Shown here: positions 24,677 through 33,861 of the stretch, piece after piece
Layout: each line of letters begins with the position of its first letter
How positions within the stretch are numbered: the stretch's first letter is position 1
Source: Stenotrophomonas rhizophila
GTDB lineage: Bacteria; Pseudomonadota; Gammaproteobacteria; Xanthomonadales; Xanthomonadaceae
Direction: 5' to 3'
Assembly: GCF_000661955.1 (NCBI RefSeq)
Contig: NZ_CP007597.1
Coordinates: forward strand, 4,301,228 to 4,365,227
DNA length: 64,000 nt
Notes under the pieces: model-generated
Database searches by the model: none
The model's input: the letters and a program-made list of their open reading frames with translations, nothing else
What the model was told of the DNA's origin: nothing
Program-made: the position numbers and the translations under genes

Positions 24677-25840
24677 TCAGAACGCGTTGATGCCCGTCAG
24701 CTCCCGCCCGATCACCAGCTGGTGCACGGTTTCGGTGCCTTCGTAGGTGATGACCGATTCCAGGTTCAGCGCGTGGCGGATCGCCATGTGCTCGGTGGTG
24801 ATGCCGGCACCGCCGAGCAGGTCGCGGCATTCGCGGGCGATGTCGATGGCCATGCGGCAGTTGTTCCACTTGGCCAGGCTGACCTGCTGCGGCTGCAGCT
24901 GGCCGGCGTCCTTCAACCGGCCCAGCTGCAAGGCCAGCAGCTGCGCGGTGGTGATGCGCCGGGCCATGTCGGCCAGCTTGATCTGTGCACTCTGCGTGGC
25001 AGCCACCGGCCGGCCGAACAGCACGCGCTGCTTGGTGTAGTTCAGCGCCTCGTCCAGGCAGGCCACCGCCGCGCCGATCGGGCCCCAGCTGATGCCGTAG
25101 CGCGCCTGGTTCAAGCAGCCCAGCGGGCCTTTCAGGCCCTGCACGTTGGGCAGGCGGTTGCGCTCGGGCACGCGCACGTTGTCGAAGAACAGCGCGCCGG
25201 TGAGCGAGGCGCGCAGGCTCATCTTGTGCTTGATTTCCTGCGTGGTGAAGCCGGCCATGCCCTTTTCCAGCACGAAGCCCTGGATACCGTCTTCGGTGTG
25301 TGCCCAGACGATGGCGATGTCGGCCACCGGGCCGCTGGTGATCCACATCTTGCTGCCGTTGACCAGCCAGTCGCCGCCGTCGCGCACCGCGCGCGTCTTC
25401 ATCGCCGCCGGGTCGGAGCCGCCGTGCGCTTCGGTCAGGCCGAAGCAGCCGATCACCTTGCCGGCGGCCATGTCGGGCAGCCAGCGCGTGCGCTGCTCCT
25501 CGCTGCCGTAGGCAAAGATCGGGTACATGCACAGCGAGCTCTGCACCGACACGAAGCTGCGCAGGCCCGAATCGCCGCGTTCCAGTTCCTGGCAGATCAG
25601 CCCGTAGCTGACCGCGTTGAGCCCGCCGCCGCCGTACTGCTCGGGCAGGCTGCAGCCGAGCAGGCCCAGCGCGGCGATCTCCGGGATCAACTCGTCCGGG
25701 AAGCGCCCCTGGTCGAAGGCGTCGCCGATGATCGGCAGCACGCGCTCGTCGGTGAAGCGCGCCACCGTGGCCTGCACGGCGCGCTCCTCGTCGCTGAGCA
25801 GGGAGCGGACATCAAACAGGTCATACGGATTCAGTGACAT
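24677..25840 (-). CDS. gcdH: Glutaryl-CoA dehydrogenase
   Basis: An FAD acyl-CoA dehydrogenase of 387 residues. GCDH oxidises and decarboxylates glutaryl-CoA to crotonyl-CoA in lysine, tryptophan and glutarate breakdown, passing electrons to ETF. The segment SVQSSLCMYPIFAYG is close to the characteristic GCDH region SVQSSLVMHPI, and TYEGTETVHQLVIGRELTGINAF carries the catalytic glutamate in YEGT near residue 364. FAD-binding GLTEAHGGSDPAAMKT is also present. Start at 25840, MSLNPYDLFDV. ETF-ubiquinone oxidoreductase lies 850 bp away on the other strand, which fits a shared electron path. A medium-chain dehydrogenase is less likely given these motifs. Confidence 0.9.
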   Translation of the reverse strand: MSLNPYDLFDVRSLLSDEERAVQATVARFTDERVLPIIGDAFDQGRFPDELIPEIAALGLLGCSLPEQYGGGGLNAVSYGLICQELERGDSGLRSFVSVQSSLCMYPIFAYGSEEQRTRWLPDMAAGKVIGCFGLTEAHGGSDPAAMKTRAVRDGGDWLVNGSKMWITSGPVADIAIVWAHTEDGIQGFVLEKGMAGFTTQEIKHKMSLRASLTGALFFDNVRVPERNRLPNVQGLKGPLGCLNQARYGISWGPIGAAVACLDEALNYTKQRVLFGRPVAATQSAQIKLADMARRITTAQLLALQLGRLKDAGQLQPQQVSLAKWNNCRMAIDIARECRDLLGGAGITTEHMAIRHALNLESVITYEGTETVHQLVIGRELTGINAF

Positions 25841-25957
25841 GGCTACCCGGGCGTGATGGCGATCAAACAGGGGGCCATTGTGGTCGCTGCGCCGCGCCGG
25901 GCCAAGGCACGCCGCAGCACGGCCTACACTGTGGCTTCCCTCGTACAGGAGCCGGAC

Positions 25958-26458
25958 ATGCGGATCCGCGACGAACACCCCGCCGACCGGGATGCCATCC
26001 ATGCCCTCACCCGCGCGGCCTTCGCCGACGCCCCGCATAGCAGCGGCACCGAACAGTTCATCGTCGATGCGCTGCGCGATGCCGGCGCGCTGGCGGTGTC
26101 GCTGGTGGCCGAAGACGACGATGGCATCGTGGGCCACCTGGCGCTGTCGCCGGTGCAGCTCAGCGACGGCAGCCTGCACTGGTACGGGCTGGGGCCGATC
26201 TCGGTGGCACCGGAGAAGCAGGGTCGCGGTATCGGCAGCGCCTTGATGCACGCCGCGATCGAGGCCCTGCAGCAGCGCCAGGCCGCCGGCTGCGTGGTGC
26301 TGGGCGATCCGGGCTACTACGGGCGGTTCGGGTTCGAAGCCGACCCGCGCCTGCGCCTGCCGGGCATCCCGGCCGCGTTCTTCCAGGCGCGCCGGTTGCG
26401 CGGCGACAGCCCCGATGCCGACGTGCGCTACCACGCCGGCTTCGAAGCCAGCGCGTGA
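25958..26458 (+). CDS. GNAT acetyltransferase, YhbS-like
   Basis: A 166-residue GNAT-fold N-acetyltransferase. The acetyl-CoA pyrophosphate-binding loop is PEKQGRGIGSALMHAAIEAL, with the Q/R-x-x-G-x-G/A pattern, and the C-terminal segment GCVVLGDPGYYGRFGFEAD is typical of the YhbS group. No transmembrane segment. The ATG at 25958 (MRIRDEHPADRDAIH) has AGGAG seven bases upstream; the open frame extends to 25853 but that part lacks the fold. It is divergent from gcdH by 117 bp. Substrate unknown. The next gene is ETF-QO, 233 bp on, and the gap holds an imperfect GTAG palindrome. Confidence 0.85.
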   Translation: MRIRDEHPADRDAIHALTRAAFADAPHSSGTEQFIVDALRDAGALAVSLVAEDDDGIVGHLALSPVQLSDGSLHWYGLGPISVAPEKQGRGIGSALMHAAIEALQQRQAAGCVVLGDPGYYGRFGFEADPRLRLPGIPAAFFQARRLRGDSPDADVRYHAGFEASA

Positions 26459-26643
26459 AACCGGGCGACAGCACGCGCGCCGCGCGCGCATCCGCACATT
26501 GATGCAGCGCAACAAAAACACCCGCGAACGGTGTCGCGACGTGGTGCCAACGTCGGCGATCTAGGCGTAAACGCCGCGTCCCGGTACCCTGCTCATCTGA
26601 TCCAGCCGTTGCGCCGTGTGTCCCGCGCGCGATTCCCAGGCAA

Positions 26644-26672
26644 CCGCCGCCGGCTCCGGCCGACGGTACTAC
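26644..26672 (-). repeat. Imperfect GTAG palindrome upstream of ETF-QO
   Basis: On the minus strand it reads GTAGTACCG, then TCGGCCGGAGCCGG and CGG, a degenerate SMAG with a T:G pair in the stem. It ends 19 bp before the ETF-QO start codon. Confidence 0.5.
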
Positions 26673-26691
26673 CCAAGAGTTACGCACCCCC

Positions 26692-28368
26692 ATGAGCGAA
26701 CAGATCCCCGCCCTGCCCCCGCGTGAAGCCATGGAATTCGACGTGGTGATCGTCGGTGCCGGCCCCGCCGGCCTGGCCACCGCGATCCGCCTGCGCCAGC
26801 GCGCCATCGAGGCCGGCCGCGAGTTGTCGGTATGCATCCTGGAAAAGGGCTCCGAGCCCGGCGCGCACATCCTGTCCGGCGCCATCATGGACCCGCGCGC
26901 GCTCACTGAACTGTTCCCGGACTGGGCCGAGCGCGGCGCACCGCTGAAGCAGAAGGTCACCCGCGACGAGTTCCTGTTCCTGAGTGAAACCGGCGCGCGT
27001 GGCACCCCGCACGCGCTGCTGCCCGAGTGCTTCCACAACGACGGCAACTACATCGTCAGCCTGGGCGAGGTCACCCGCTGGCTGGCCCAGCAGGCCGAAG
27101 CGCTGGAAGTGTCGATCTTCCCCGGCTTCCCCGCCGCCGAAGTGCTGTACACCGCCGACGGCGCGGTGATGGGCGTGGCCACCGGCGACATGGGCATCGA
27201 AAAGAACGGCCAGCCCGGCCCGAACTTCGAGCGCGGCATGGAACTGCATGCCAAGTACACGATCTTCGCCGAAGGCTCGCGCGGCCACCTCGGCCGCCAG
27301 CTGATCGCCCGCTACCAGCTCGATGCCGGCAAGGACCCGCAGGCCTACGGCATCGGCATCAAGGAGCTGTGGCAGATCGACCCGGCCAAGCATGAGCCGG
27401 GCCTGGTGGTGCACGCCGCCGGCTGGCCGCTGGACAACGACACCTACGGCGGCGCGTTCCTGTACCACGCCGACGGTGGCAAGGTATCGATCGGCTACGT
27501 GGTCGGCTTGGATTACAAGAACCCGTGGCTGAGCCCCTTCGAGGAGTTCCAGCGTTTCAAGACCCACCCGTCCATCCGCACGCACCTGGAAGGCGGCAAG
27601 CGCATCGGTTACGGCGCCCGCGCGATCACCGCCGGTGGCCTGATGTCGCTGCCCAAGACCGTGTTTCCCGGTGGCGCGCTGGTCGGCTGCGAAGCCGGCT
27701 ACCTCAACGTCAGCCGGATCAAGGGCAGCCACGCGGCGATCAAGACCGGCATGCTGGCTGCCGATGCCGCCTTCGATGCGCTGGCGGCCGACCGCCAGCA
27801 CGACGAACTGAGCGCGTACCCGGCCGCGTTCGACAGCAGCTGGCTGCATGACGAGCTCAAGCAGTCCAAGAACTTCAAGCAGTGGTTCAAGAAGGGCCAG
27901 ACCGTGGCCACGCTGATGACCGGCATCGAGCAGTGGCTGCTGCCCAAGCTGGGCATCCGCAACCCGCCGTGGACGCTGCGCCACAGCACGCCGGACCATG
28001 CCTGCCTGGAACCGGCGGACAAGCACACCAGAATCGTCTATCCCAAGCCCGATGGCGTGCTCACCTTCGACCGGCTCAGCTCGGTGTTCCTGAGCAGCAC
28101 CAACCACGCCGAAGACCAGCCCAGCCACCTCACGCTGAAGGACGCCAGCGTGCCGGTGCAGGTCAACCTGGCCGAATACGCCGGCCCGGAAGCGCGTTAC
28201 TGCCCCGCCGGCGTGTACGAGTTCGTGGGTGCGCAGGGCAGCGAACAGCTGCAGATCAACGCGCAGAACTGCGTGCACTGCAAGACCTGCGACATCAAGG
28301 ATCCCACCCAGAACATCGTGTGGGTGACCCCGCAGGGCGGCGGCGGCCCGAACTACACCGGCATGTGA
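26692..28368 (+). CDS. Electron transfer flavoprotein-ubiquinone oxidoreductase
   Basis: A 558-residue membrane-bound enzyme that takes electrons from ETF, reduced by acyl-CoA and other dehydrogenases, and passes them to ubiquinone. The FAD-binding GAGPAGLAT lies at residues 22-30. The single [4Fe-4S] cluster ligands are Cys504 (CPAGVYE), Cys527, Cys530 and Cys533 (CVHCKTCDIKDP). The block YGARAITAGGLMSLPK is typical of the ubiquinone-binding domain. The ATG at 26692 lacks a good ribosome-binding site but gives the correct N-terminus. A small lipoprotein cytochrome c follows 89 bp later. Glutaryl-CoA dehydrogenase, a physiological donor, is nearby. Confidence 0.95.
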   Translation: MSEQIPALPPREAMEFDVVIVGAGPAGLATAIRLRQRAIEAGRELSVCILEKGSEPGAHILSGAIMDPRALTELFPDWAERGAPLKQKVTRDEFLFLSETGARGTPHALLPECFHNDGNYIVSLGEVTRWLAQQAEALEVSIFPGFPAAEVLYTADGAVMGVATGDMGIEKNGQPGPNFERGMELHAKYTIFAEGSRGHLGRQLIARYQLDAGKDPQAYGIGIKELWQIDPAKHEPGLVVHAAGWPLDNDTYGGAFLYHADGGKVSIGYVVGLDYKNPWLSPFEEFQRFKTHPSIRTHLEGGKRIGYGARAITAGGLMSLPKTVFPGGALVGCEAGYLNVSRIKGSHAAIKTGMLAADAAFDALAADRQHDELSAYPAAFDSSWLHDELKQSKNFKQWFKKGQTVATLMTGIEQWLLPKLGIRNPPWTLRHSTPDHACLEPADKHTRIVYPKPDGVLTFDRLSSVFLSSTNHAEDQPSHLTLKDASVPVQVNLAEYAGPEARYCPAGVYEFVGAQGSEQLQINAQNCVHCKTCDIKDPTQNIVWVTPQGGGGPNYTGM

Positions 28369-28457
28369 GGCACCGCGCCTGCGGCCTTTGGTCGCAGGCC
28401 GCAGCGGCGCGGGCGCTGGCTATCATCTGCGCTCGCCCTTGCCCGACGATCCCGACG

Positions 28458-28844
28458 ATGCCGTTGCTGCGCCTGTGCTGTGTGCTGGTTGCCTGCCTGG
28501 GGCTGGCCGCCTGCGCGCGCGCGCCGCAGACGCCCGAACAACAGCACCAGCAGCAGCTGCAGCGCGCGTTCGCGATCTGCGCCGGCTGCCACACCGTCAC
28601 CCCCGGGGGCGTGCACCGCTTCGGCCCCAACCTGCACGGCGTGATCGGGCGGCGTGCCGGCAGCCTGGGCGACTACCCCTATTCCAACGCCATGCGCCAA
28701 GCCGACATCACCTGGAACGAGACGACCCTGGATGCGTTCCTGCGCGCACCGGCCAGCGTGGTGCCCGGTTCGCGCATGCTCAACGCCACCGCCGATCCGG
28801 AGCGACGCAGGCAGGTGATCGAGTACCTGCAGCAAGCGCGCTGA
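28458..28844 (+). CDS. Small lipoprotein c-type cytochrome
   Basis: A 128-residue class I cytochrome c. The N-terminus MPLLRLCCVLVACLGLAAC is a lipoprotein signal with lipobox LAAC at residues 16-19, and the haem site CAGCH is at 41-45. The axial methionine is probably in GSRMLNATADPERRRQVIEYL, which closes the fold. It should sit on the outer face of the inner membrane as an electron carrier. The gene follows ETF-QO on the same strand after 89 bp, with a GC-rich hairpin in the gap at 28379-28401, so co-transcription is possible but unproved. Its start has no strong ribosome-binding site. Convergent with the BvgS-like kinase. Confidence 0.86.
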   Translation: MPLLRLCCVLVACLGLAACARAPQTPEQQHQQQLQRAFAICAGCHTVTPGGVHRFGPNLHGVIGRRAGSLGDYPYSNAMRQADITWNETTLDAFLRAPASVVPGSRMLNATADPERRRQVIEYLQQAR

Positions 28845-28859
28845 GACGCGCGCCAACCA

Positions 28860-31800
28860 TCACGTGGCCTGCAGCGACGCCAGATAATCGCGCAATGCCT
28901 GTTCGAAGGCCTCGATGTCGGCATGGCAACTCTCCACGCCGGCCGCGTCGATCTGCGCCATCAATGTGCGCGCCTGCTCCACCAGGCCCATGGCACCGAG
29001 CGTGCCCAGCCCGCCCGCGATGCGGTGCAGGACTTCTGCGGCCGCCTGGCTGTCGCCGTCGGCGCGCGCGGCCTGGCCGCGCTGCAGGTCGTCCTCGGTG
29101 GTGCTGCGCATGCTGTCGATCATCACGCTGGCCACGTGCCCGGAGCCGAAGCGTTGCACGATGGCGGCGCGATTGGGGGCCGCGGCACCGCCCGGGGTGG
29201 GCGGCGGTGGCACACCGTCGACCGCGCCGCCGCTGTGACCGGGCAACCAGCGCACCAGCACCTGGCGCAGCGTGGCCAGCGCCACCGGTTTGGCCAGCAG
29301 GTCATCCATGCCCGCCTCGCGGCAGCGCTGCAGGTCTTCGGCCAGGGCGCTGGCGGTGAGTGCGATCACCGGCACCCGTGGCGCGCTCGTTTCCCGCTCG
29401 CGTTCGCGCAGCCGCCGGGTCATGGCATAGCCATCCATCACCGGCATGCGGCAATCGGTGATGACCAGATCGAAGTGGGTGTTCGCCAGCAGGTCCAGCG
29501 CGGCCTGCCCGTGCGCGGCAACATCGTGGGCCAGGCCCAGCTGCTGCAGCCGCCAGCGCATCAGCGCCTGGTTGGTGGGATGGTCCTCCACCACCAGCAC
29601 GCGCAACGCCTGCAGCGCCGCCGGGAGGGCGGCCACCCGGTCCGGATCCGACGGCGCGGCATCGCCCGGCTCCAGTGCCGGCACCACCGGCAATGGCAGC
29701 CGCACCACCACTTCAGTGCCTTCGCCCGGCGTGCTGTGCAGGTCGAGGTGGCCGCCCATCAATGCCACCAGCCGCTGGCAGATGCTCAGGCCCAGGCCGG
29801 TGCCGCCGTACTGCCGCGTGGTGGCGATGTCGGCCTGGGCGAATGGCTTGAACAGGCGTTCGCGCTGCTCGGCGGAAATGCCGATCCCCGTGTCGGCCAC
29901 GCGCAGGCAGAGCGGCTGCGCCCCGTCGATGTCGACGTCCCTGTCTTCGTCCAGGCCGAGGGTGATGGACACCTCGCCGTGCTCGGTGAACTTGATCGCA
30001 TTGCTGAGCAGGTTGAACACGATCTGGCGCAGGCGCATGCCGTCGCCCAGGTGCATCGGGGCCACTGCCGGGTCCACGTGCAGCTGCAACGCCAGGCCCT
30101 TTGACGAGGCCTGCGGCGACAGCAGCTGCTGCACGTTGTCGAGCAACCTGCGCAACGCCACCGGCTGCAGTTCCAGCGGCAACGCACCGGCTTCGATCCG
30201 CGAGTAGTCCAGGATGTCGTCGAGGATATGGCGCAGCATCTGCGCCGAGTCCTCGATCACGGCGATGATGCGCCGCTGCTCGCCGTCCAGCGGCGTGTGC
30301 GCCAGCACTTCCACCATCCCCAGCACGCCACTCATCGGCGTGCGTATCTCATGGCTCATGGTGGCCAGGAAGTCCGACTTGGCCGCCGTGGCACGCTCGG
30401 CGGCGGCCTTGGCTGCCACCAGTGCATCGGCTTGGGCGCGGGCCTCGGTGACATCCACCCAGTAGCCGCTCCACAGCATGGCACCGTCGTCGACCGCGTA
30501 GGGCAGCGCACGCGACCGTATCCAGCGCACCTCCCCGTGCGGGCAGGTGCGGAACTCCATGTCCAGCACGGTGAAATCGCGCACGGCCTGCTCAAGCGTC
30601 TGCCGCACGCGCTCCCGGTCGTGCACGTCGATGCGCTCCATCACCAAGCCTTCGTCGGCCATCGCCTCGGCCACGCTGATCCCGAACAGGGCCTCCATGT
30701 CACCGGCAATGTAAGGAAACGAGAACTGGCCATCACTGTCGCGCCGCGCCTGGTAGACGGTGGCCGGCAGGTTGTCGGTGACCTCGGCCAGGCGTTGTTC
30801 GAGATGCCGTCGCATGGCGACCTCGCGGCGCAGGCGCCAGTGGCCCCACCCATGCACCACGATGGCGGTCAGCAGCACCAGCGACAGCGGCACCGCCCAG
30901 CGCGCGATCGCGCGCCAGTCCACGTCGCTGTGGTATTCGGCCGACAGCCAGTCGCCACGGATCGCCTCATGCTCGCGCGGGGTCAGGTTGAGCAGCACCC
31001 GGTCGAAGGTGGTGGCCAGCGGCGCGTACTCGCGCTTGACCGCCAGCGACAGGCGGTCGCTGAAGCCGGCCGGTGCGGCAACGTGCAGCTGCGCGGGGTA
31101 TCGGTCGCGCACGATGCGGTCGACCATGGCCAGGTTGCCGACGTAGGCATCGGCGTCGCCGTTGGCCAGCCGCTCCAGGGCCTGCTCGGTGCTGCGCGCC
31201 GGCACGATGCGCGCCTTGGGCGCGTGCTGCAGGATGTAGCCGCGCAACCGGTCCGGGTCCGAAAGCAGGATGCTGCGCCCGTCCAGGTCGGCCAGGGCCA
31301 GTACCGACGGGCTGCCGCTGCCCACCACGATCACGTTGGGCACGGTGATGAAGGGTTGGCTGAACACCCAGCCCTCGCCCAGGTAGGCCGAGTCGTTGGG
31401 AATGCCCATGATCGCGTCGACCTCGCCGCGGCGCATCTGCTCGCGCACCTCGAACCAGTCGTGTGCCGGTACGCGCACCAGATGCGCGCCGACCATGCGC
31501 AGCTGGCGCAGGTAGTCGCCAGCCACGCCGCTGGGCTGGTCGGCCTGGTCGACGAACGCCAGCGGTGCCGCATTCGGCGCAAAGCCCAGGCGCAGGGGCG
31601 TGGACAGCACGCGCTTCTCGGCGTTGCCCAGGATCAGCCGCGACTGGGTGGACCAGTGCAGCGGACCCAGCCAGCGCTGGGCCAATGCGTCGCGTTCGGC
31701 GCGGGTCAGCTGCGCCAGCCCGTTGTCCAGCGCCTCGGCCAGCGGCTGCTCGGCGTTGGGGACGCCGAAGTGCAGGCGCTCCGGTGGCAGGTCGCTGGGC

Positions 31801-32459
31801 CTGAGCAGGGTGATCCGCTCCATCGCGTGCCGCTGGATCAGGGTGCTGGCCACGTGTGCATTGCCGATGTACACGTCGGCCTCGTTGTCGCTGACCATCT
31901 TCAACGCGGCCAGCGTATCGGCCGCGGTGATCCGCAGCGCACCGGGAAAACGGGCGCGCACCTGGTCGCGGGTGACGAACTCGCGCTCGGTCACCACGCG
32001 CAGGCCGTGCAGGTCCGGATCGGTCGAGGTGCGGGTATCGTCCAGCCGACCCACCACGGCCAACGCCGCCGAGGCGTAGCCGCGGGTGTAGACCATGCAG
32101 CGGGTGCGGTCCGGGGTCAGGGTGACGTTCATCACCACATCGACCTCGCCCCGGCAGGCCGCGTCCAGCACCTCCGCCCAGTCGCGGTAGACGCGCACCT
32201 CCACGCGGATGCCCAGGCGCTGTGCAAGCAGGCTCAGGTAGTCATAGCCCAGGCCTTCCGGCTTGCCGTCGCGCAGGGACTCGAACGGCGGCCAGCCGCT
32301 GTCGTACAGGCCAAGGATGATGGTAGGGTGCCGACCAAGCCATTCACTCTGGCGAGGCGAAAGCGTCGGGCCGGTGGCGGGTGCATCGGCCCCTGCGGCC
32401 AGCATCGGCACGCAGGCCAGGACGATCAGCAGCAGCCAGCGGACAACCGGAGTACGCAT
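28860..32459 (-). CDS. BvgS/EvgS-like hybrid sensor kinase
   Basis: A 1199-residue unorthodox histidine kinase. After a signal-like segment (WLLLIVLACVPMLAAG) come two tandem periplasmic solute-binding domains (about 35-270 and 285-510, with LGLYDSGWPPFESL and LRLGFAPNAAPLAF), one transmembrane helix at about 520-540, a PAS domain (560-680), HisKA with SHEIRTP (His about 701), an HATPase (TGIGIS, GGTGLGLS), a receiver with ITDCRMPVMDG (Asp about 1000), and a C-terminal HPt with LHRIAGGLGTLG (His about 1143). This is the full H-D-H relay seen in BvgS and EvgS. The start at 32459 is the one that begins the signal sequence. Its partner regulator is divergent, 78 bp away. The ligand is unknown. 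Confidence 0.93.
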   Translation of the reverse strand: MRTPVVRWLLLIVLACVPMLAAGADAPATGPTLSPRQSEWLGRHPTIILGLYDSGWPPFESLRDGKPEGLGYDYLSLLAQRLGIRVEVRVYRDWAEVLDAACRGEVDVVMNVTLTPDRTRCMVYTRGYASAALAVVGRLDDTRTSTDPDLHGLRVVTEREFVTRDQVRARFPGALRITAADTLAALKMVSDNEADVYIGNAHVASTLIQRHAMERITLLRPSDLPPERLHFGVPNAEQPLAEALDNGLAQLTRAERDALAQRWLGPLHWSTQSRLILGNAEKRVLSTPLRLGFAPNAAPLAFVDQADQPSGVAGDYLRQLRMVGAHLVRVPAHDWFEVREQMRRGEVDAIMGIPNDSAYLGEGWVFSQPFITVPNVIVVGSGSPSVLALADLDGRSILLSDPDRLRGYILQHAPKARIVPARSTEQALERLANGDADAYVGNLAMVDRIVRDRYPAQLHVAAPAGFSDRLSLAVKREYAPLATTFDRVLLNLTPREHEAIRGDWLSAEYHSDVDWRAIARWAVPLSLVLLTAIVVHGWGHWRLRREVAMRRHLEQRLAEVTDNLPATVYQARRDSDGQFSFPYIAGDMEALFGISVAEAMADEGLVMERIDVHDRERVRQTLEQAVRDFTVLDMEFRTCPHGEVRWIRSRALPYAVDDGAMLWSGYWVDVTEARAQADALVAAKAAAERATAAKSDFLATMSHEIRTPMSGVLGMVEVLAHTPLDGEQRRIIAVIEDSAQMLRHILDDILDYSRIEAGALPLELQPVALRRLLDNVQQLLSPQASSKGLALQLHVDPAVAPMHLGDGMRLRQIVFNLLSNAIKFTEHGEVSITLGLDEDRDVDIDGAQPLCLRVADTGIGISAEQRERLFKPFAQADIATTRQYGGTGLGLSICQRLVALMGGHLDLHSTPGEGTEVVVRLPLPVVPALEPGDAAPSDPDRVAALPAALQALRVLVVEDHPTNQALMRWRLQQLGLAHDVAAHGQAALDLLANTHFDLVITDCRMPVMDGYAMTRRLRERERETSAPRVPVIALTASALAEDLQRCREAGMDDLLAKPVALATLRQVLVRWLPGHSGGAVDGVPPPPTPGGAAAPNRAAIVQRFGSGHVASVMIDSMRSTTEDDLQRGQAARADGDSQAAAEVLHRIAGGLGTLGAMGLVEQARTLMAQIDAAGVESCHADIEAFEQALRDYLASLQAT

Positions 32460-32537
32460 GCAGTCCCATCTCCGTAGAATGATCTCTCGCCCACGGCCTG
32501 GCCCGTGCGGCATCCGCCCCGGCAACCATACCAGCCC

Positions 32538-33176
32538 ATGACACTTCGCATCATCATCGCCGACGACCACCCGGTGGTCCGGATCGGCACCAAGGCGGTG
32601 ATCGAATCCAGCGGCGTGGGCGTGGTGGTGGCCGAGGCCAGCAGCGCCGACGAATTGATGGCCGCGCTGGCCAGCGCGCCCTGCGATGTGCTGGTGACAG
32701 ACTACTCGATGCCCGGCAGCCAGCAGGCTGACGGGTTCACCATGATCGGCATGATCCGGCGCCGCTTTCCCGACCTGCCGGTGCTGATGTTGAGCGTGTC
32801 CAACAACCTGGCCATCCTGCGCATGGTGGCCTCCACCGGCGTGCTTGGGCTGGTCGACAAGACCTCCTCGATGGAAGAGCTGCCGCTGGCGATCCAGACC
32901 GTGCAGCGCGGCCTGCCGTATGTGAGCCGCACGCTGAAGGAACGCATTGACGCAATCGGCACCAACACGGTCGATGACGTCGGTACCAAGCCGCTGTCGC
33001 CGCGTGAAATCGAGGTGCTGCGCCTGCTCGGCAGCGGCCAGACCGTGAAGGAGATCGCCCTGCAGCTGCACAAGAGCGTCAGCACGATCAGCCGCCAGAA
33101 GGGTGATGCAATGCTCAAGCTCGGCCTCAAGGGCGATGCCGAACTGTTTGACTACCTGCGCGACGGCGAGATCTGA
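32538..33176 (+). CDS. BvgA/EvgA-like LuxR-family response regulator
   Basis: A 212-residue two-domain regulator. The receiver has ADDHPVVR at 8-15 and the phosphorylated Asp55 in VTDYSMPG; the lysine is in LVDKTSS. The NarL/FixJ-type helix-turn-helix occupies about 145-205 with LSPREIEVLRLLGSGQTVKEIAL and HKSVSTISRQKGDAMLKLG. It resembles BvgA, EvgA and RcsB and should take phosphate from the HPt domain of the divergent kinase. The open frame starts earlier, at 32505, but MTLRIIIADD is the natural N-terminus. The 78-bp gap between the two starts must carry the promoters of both. Confidence 0.93.
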   Translation: MTLRIIIADDHPVVRIGTKAVIESSGVGVVVAEASSADELMAALASAPCDVLVTDYSMPGSQQADGFTMIGMIRRRFPDLPVLMLSVSNNLAILRMVASTGVLGLVDKTSSMEELPLAIQTVQRGLPYVSRTLKERIDAIGTNTVDDVGTKPLSPREIEVLRLLGSGQTVKEIALQLHKSVSTISRQKGDAMLKLGLKGDAELFDYLRDGEI

Positions 33177-33340
33177 CCCCCGCGCCGGACCTTGCTGGAC
33201 CCTGAGCGGGCACCGGCACTTTCAGCCTCGCTTCATCCGCATTGCCGCTAGATGAATACGCAGACCCACCCGGGCCGCGCGGCAATGTTCCGACAATGTT
33301 GGAACCCCAGCGTGGCCTGTACCCGACTGGAGAACCGAAC

Positions 33341-33745
33341 ATGCTCAACATTTCCGCACTCAGCCTTCGTGGCCTGGCCGTGGCCCTGGCCCTGACGGTC
33401 GGCCTGGCCGCCGTCGGCGACGCCAGCGCGATGTCCCGCAAGGACAAGCGCACCGTGGTAGGCGCGGTGGTGGGCGGCGTGGCCGGCCACCTGCTCTCCA
33501 ACGGTGATACGGCGGCCACCGTGGGCGGCGCGGTGGCCGGCGGCGCCATCGGCAACCTGACCACCCGCGACAAGCGCGACCACCGGTACGACCGTGGCTA
33601 CGACAACCGCCGCTATGACGATCGTCGCCATGACCGCCGCTACGGCTATGACCGTGGTTATGACCGTCGCAACGACCGTGGCCGCTGGGAACGCGAGCAG
33701 CGCGATCGCCGCAACTGGGACCGCCAGCACGGCCGCGGCTGGTAA
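33341..33745 (+). CDS. Glycine-zipper 2TM-domain protein with Arg/Asp/Tyr-rich tail
   Basis: A 134-residue exported protein. The signal segment is GLAVALALTVGLAAVGDASA. The next part, GAVVGGVAGHLLSNGDTAATVGGAVAGGAIGN, is a glycine zipper of the 2TM family found in outer-membrane and envelope proteins. The C-terminal half is low-complexity: repeats of DRRYD, DRGYD, DRRHDRRYG and NDRGRWERE, very basic and tyrosine-rich. The start at 33341 has GGAGA nine bases upstream; the frame extends earlier to 33242 without a better start. No partner gene is obvious. A strong stem-loop follows 33 bp downstream. Function unknown; related proteins are often annotated only as glycine-zipper proteins. Confidence 0.84.
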   Translation: MLNISALSLRGLAVALALTVGLAAVGDASAMSRKDKRTVVGAVVGGVAGHLLSNGDTAATVGGAVAGGAIGNLTTRDKRDHRYDRGYDNRRYDDRRHDRRYGYDRGYDRRNDRGRWEREQRDRRNWDRQHGRGW

Positions 33746-33777
33746 GCCCCGCCCCCACCACCGTGCGCAGCGCCTTC

Positions 33778-33804
33778 AACGGGCGGGTCGATGACCCGCC
33801 CGTT
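33778..33804 (+). terminator. Stem-loop after the glycine-zipper gene
   Basis: Arms AACGGGCGGGTC (33778-33789) and GACCCGCCCGTT (33793-33804) are perfectly complementary with a GAT loop. Only TTG follows, so the T-run is short. Likely an intrinsic terminator separating the two genes. Confidence 0.7.
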
Positions 33805-33861
33805 GTGCGTTCGGCTACCCTGTCTGCCCCGCACCCCGACGCACGTTGTGCCTGCTCGCCG

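Noticed and set aside
28379..28401. Hairpin after ETF-QO as a terminator
   Set aside because: The GC-rich stem has no T-run, and the following cytochrome gene is on the same strand, so termination cannot be claimed.
30228..32477. 749-codon open frame antisense to the BvgS-like kinase
   Set aside because: Codon shadow of the kinase, with no start signal or family.
32460..33071. N-terminal extension of the BvgS-like kinase
   Set aside because: The open frame continues upstream across the response regulator gene, but the extension is the antisense of that gene; the signal sequence begins at 32459.
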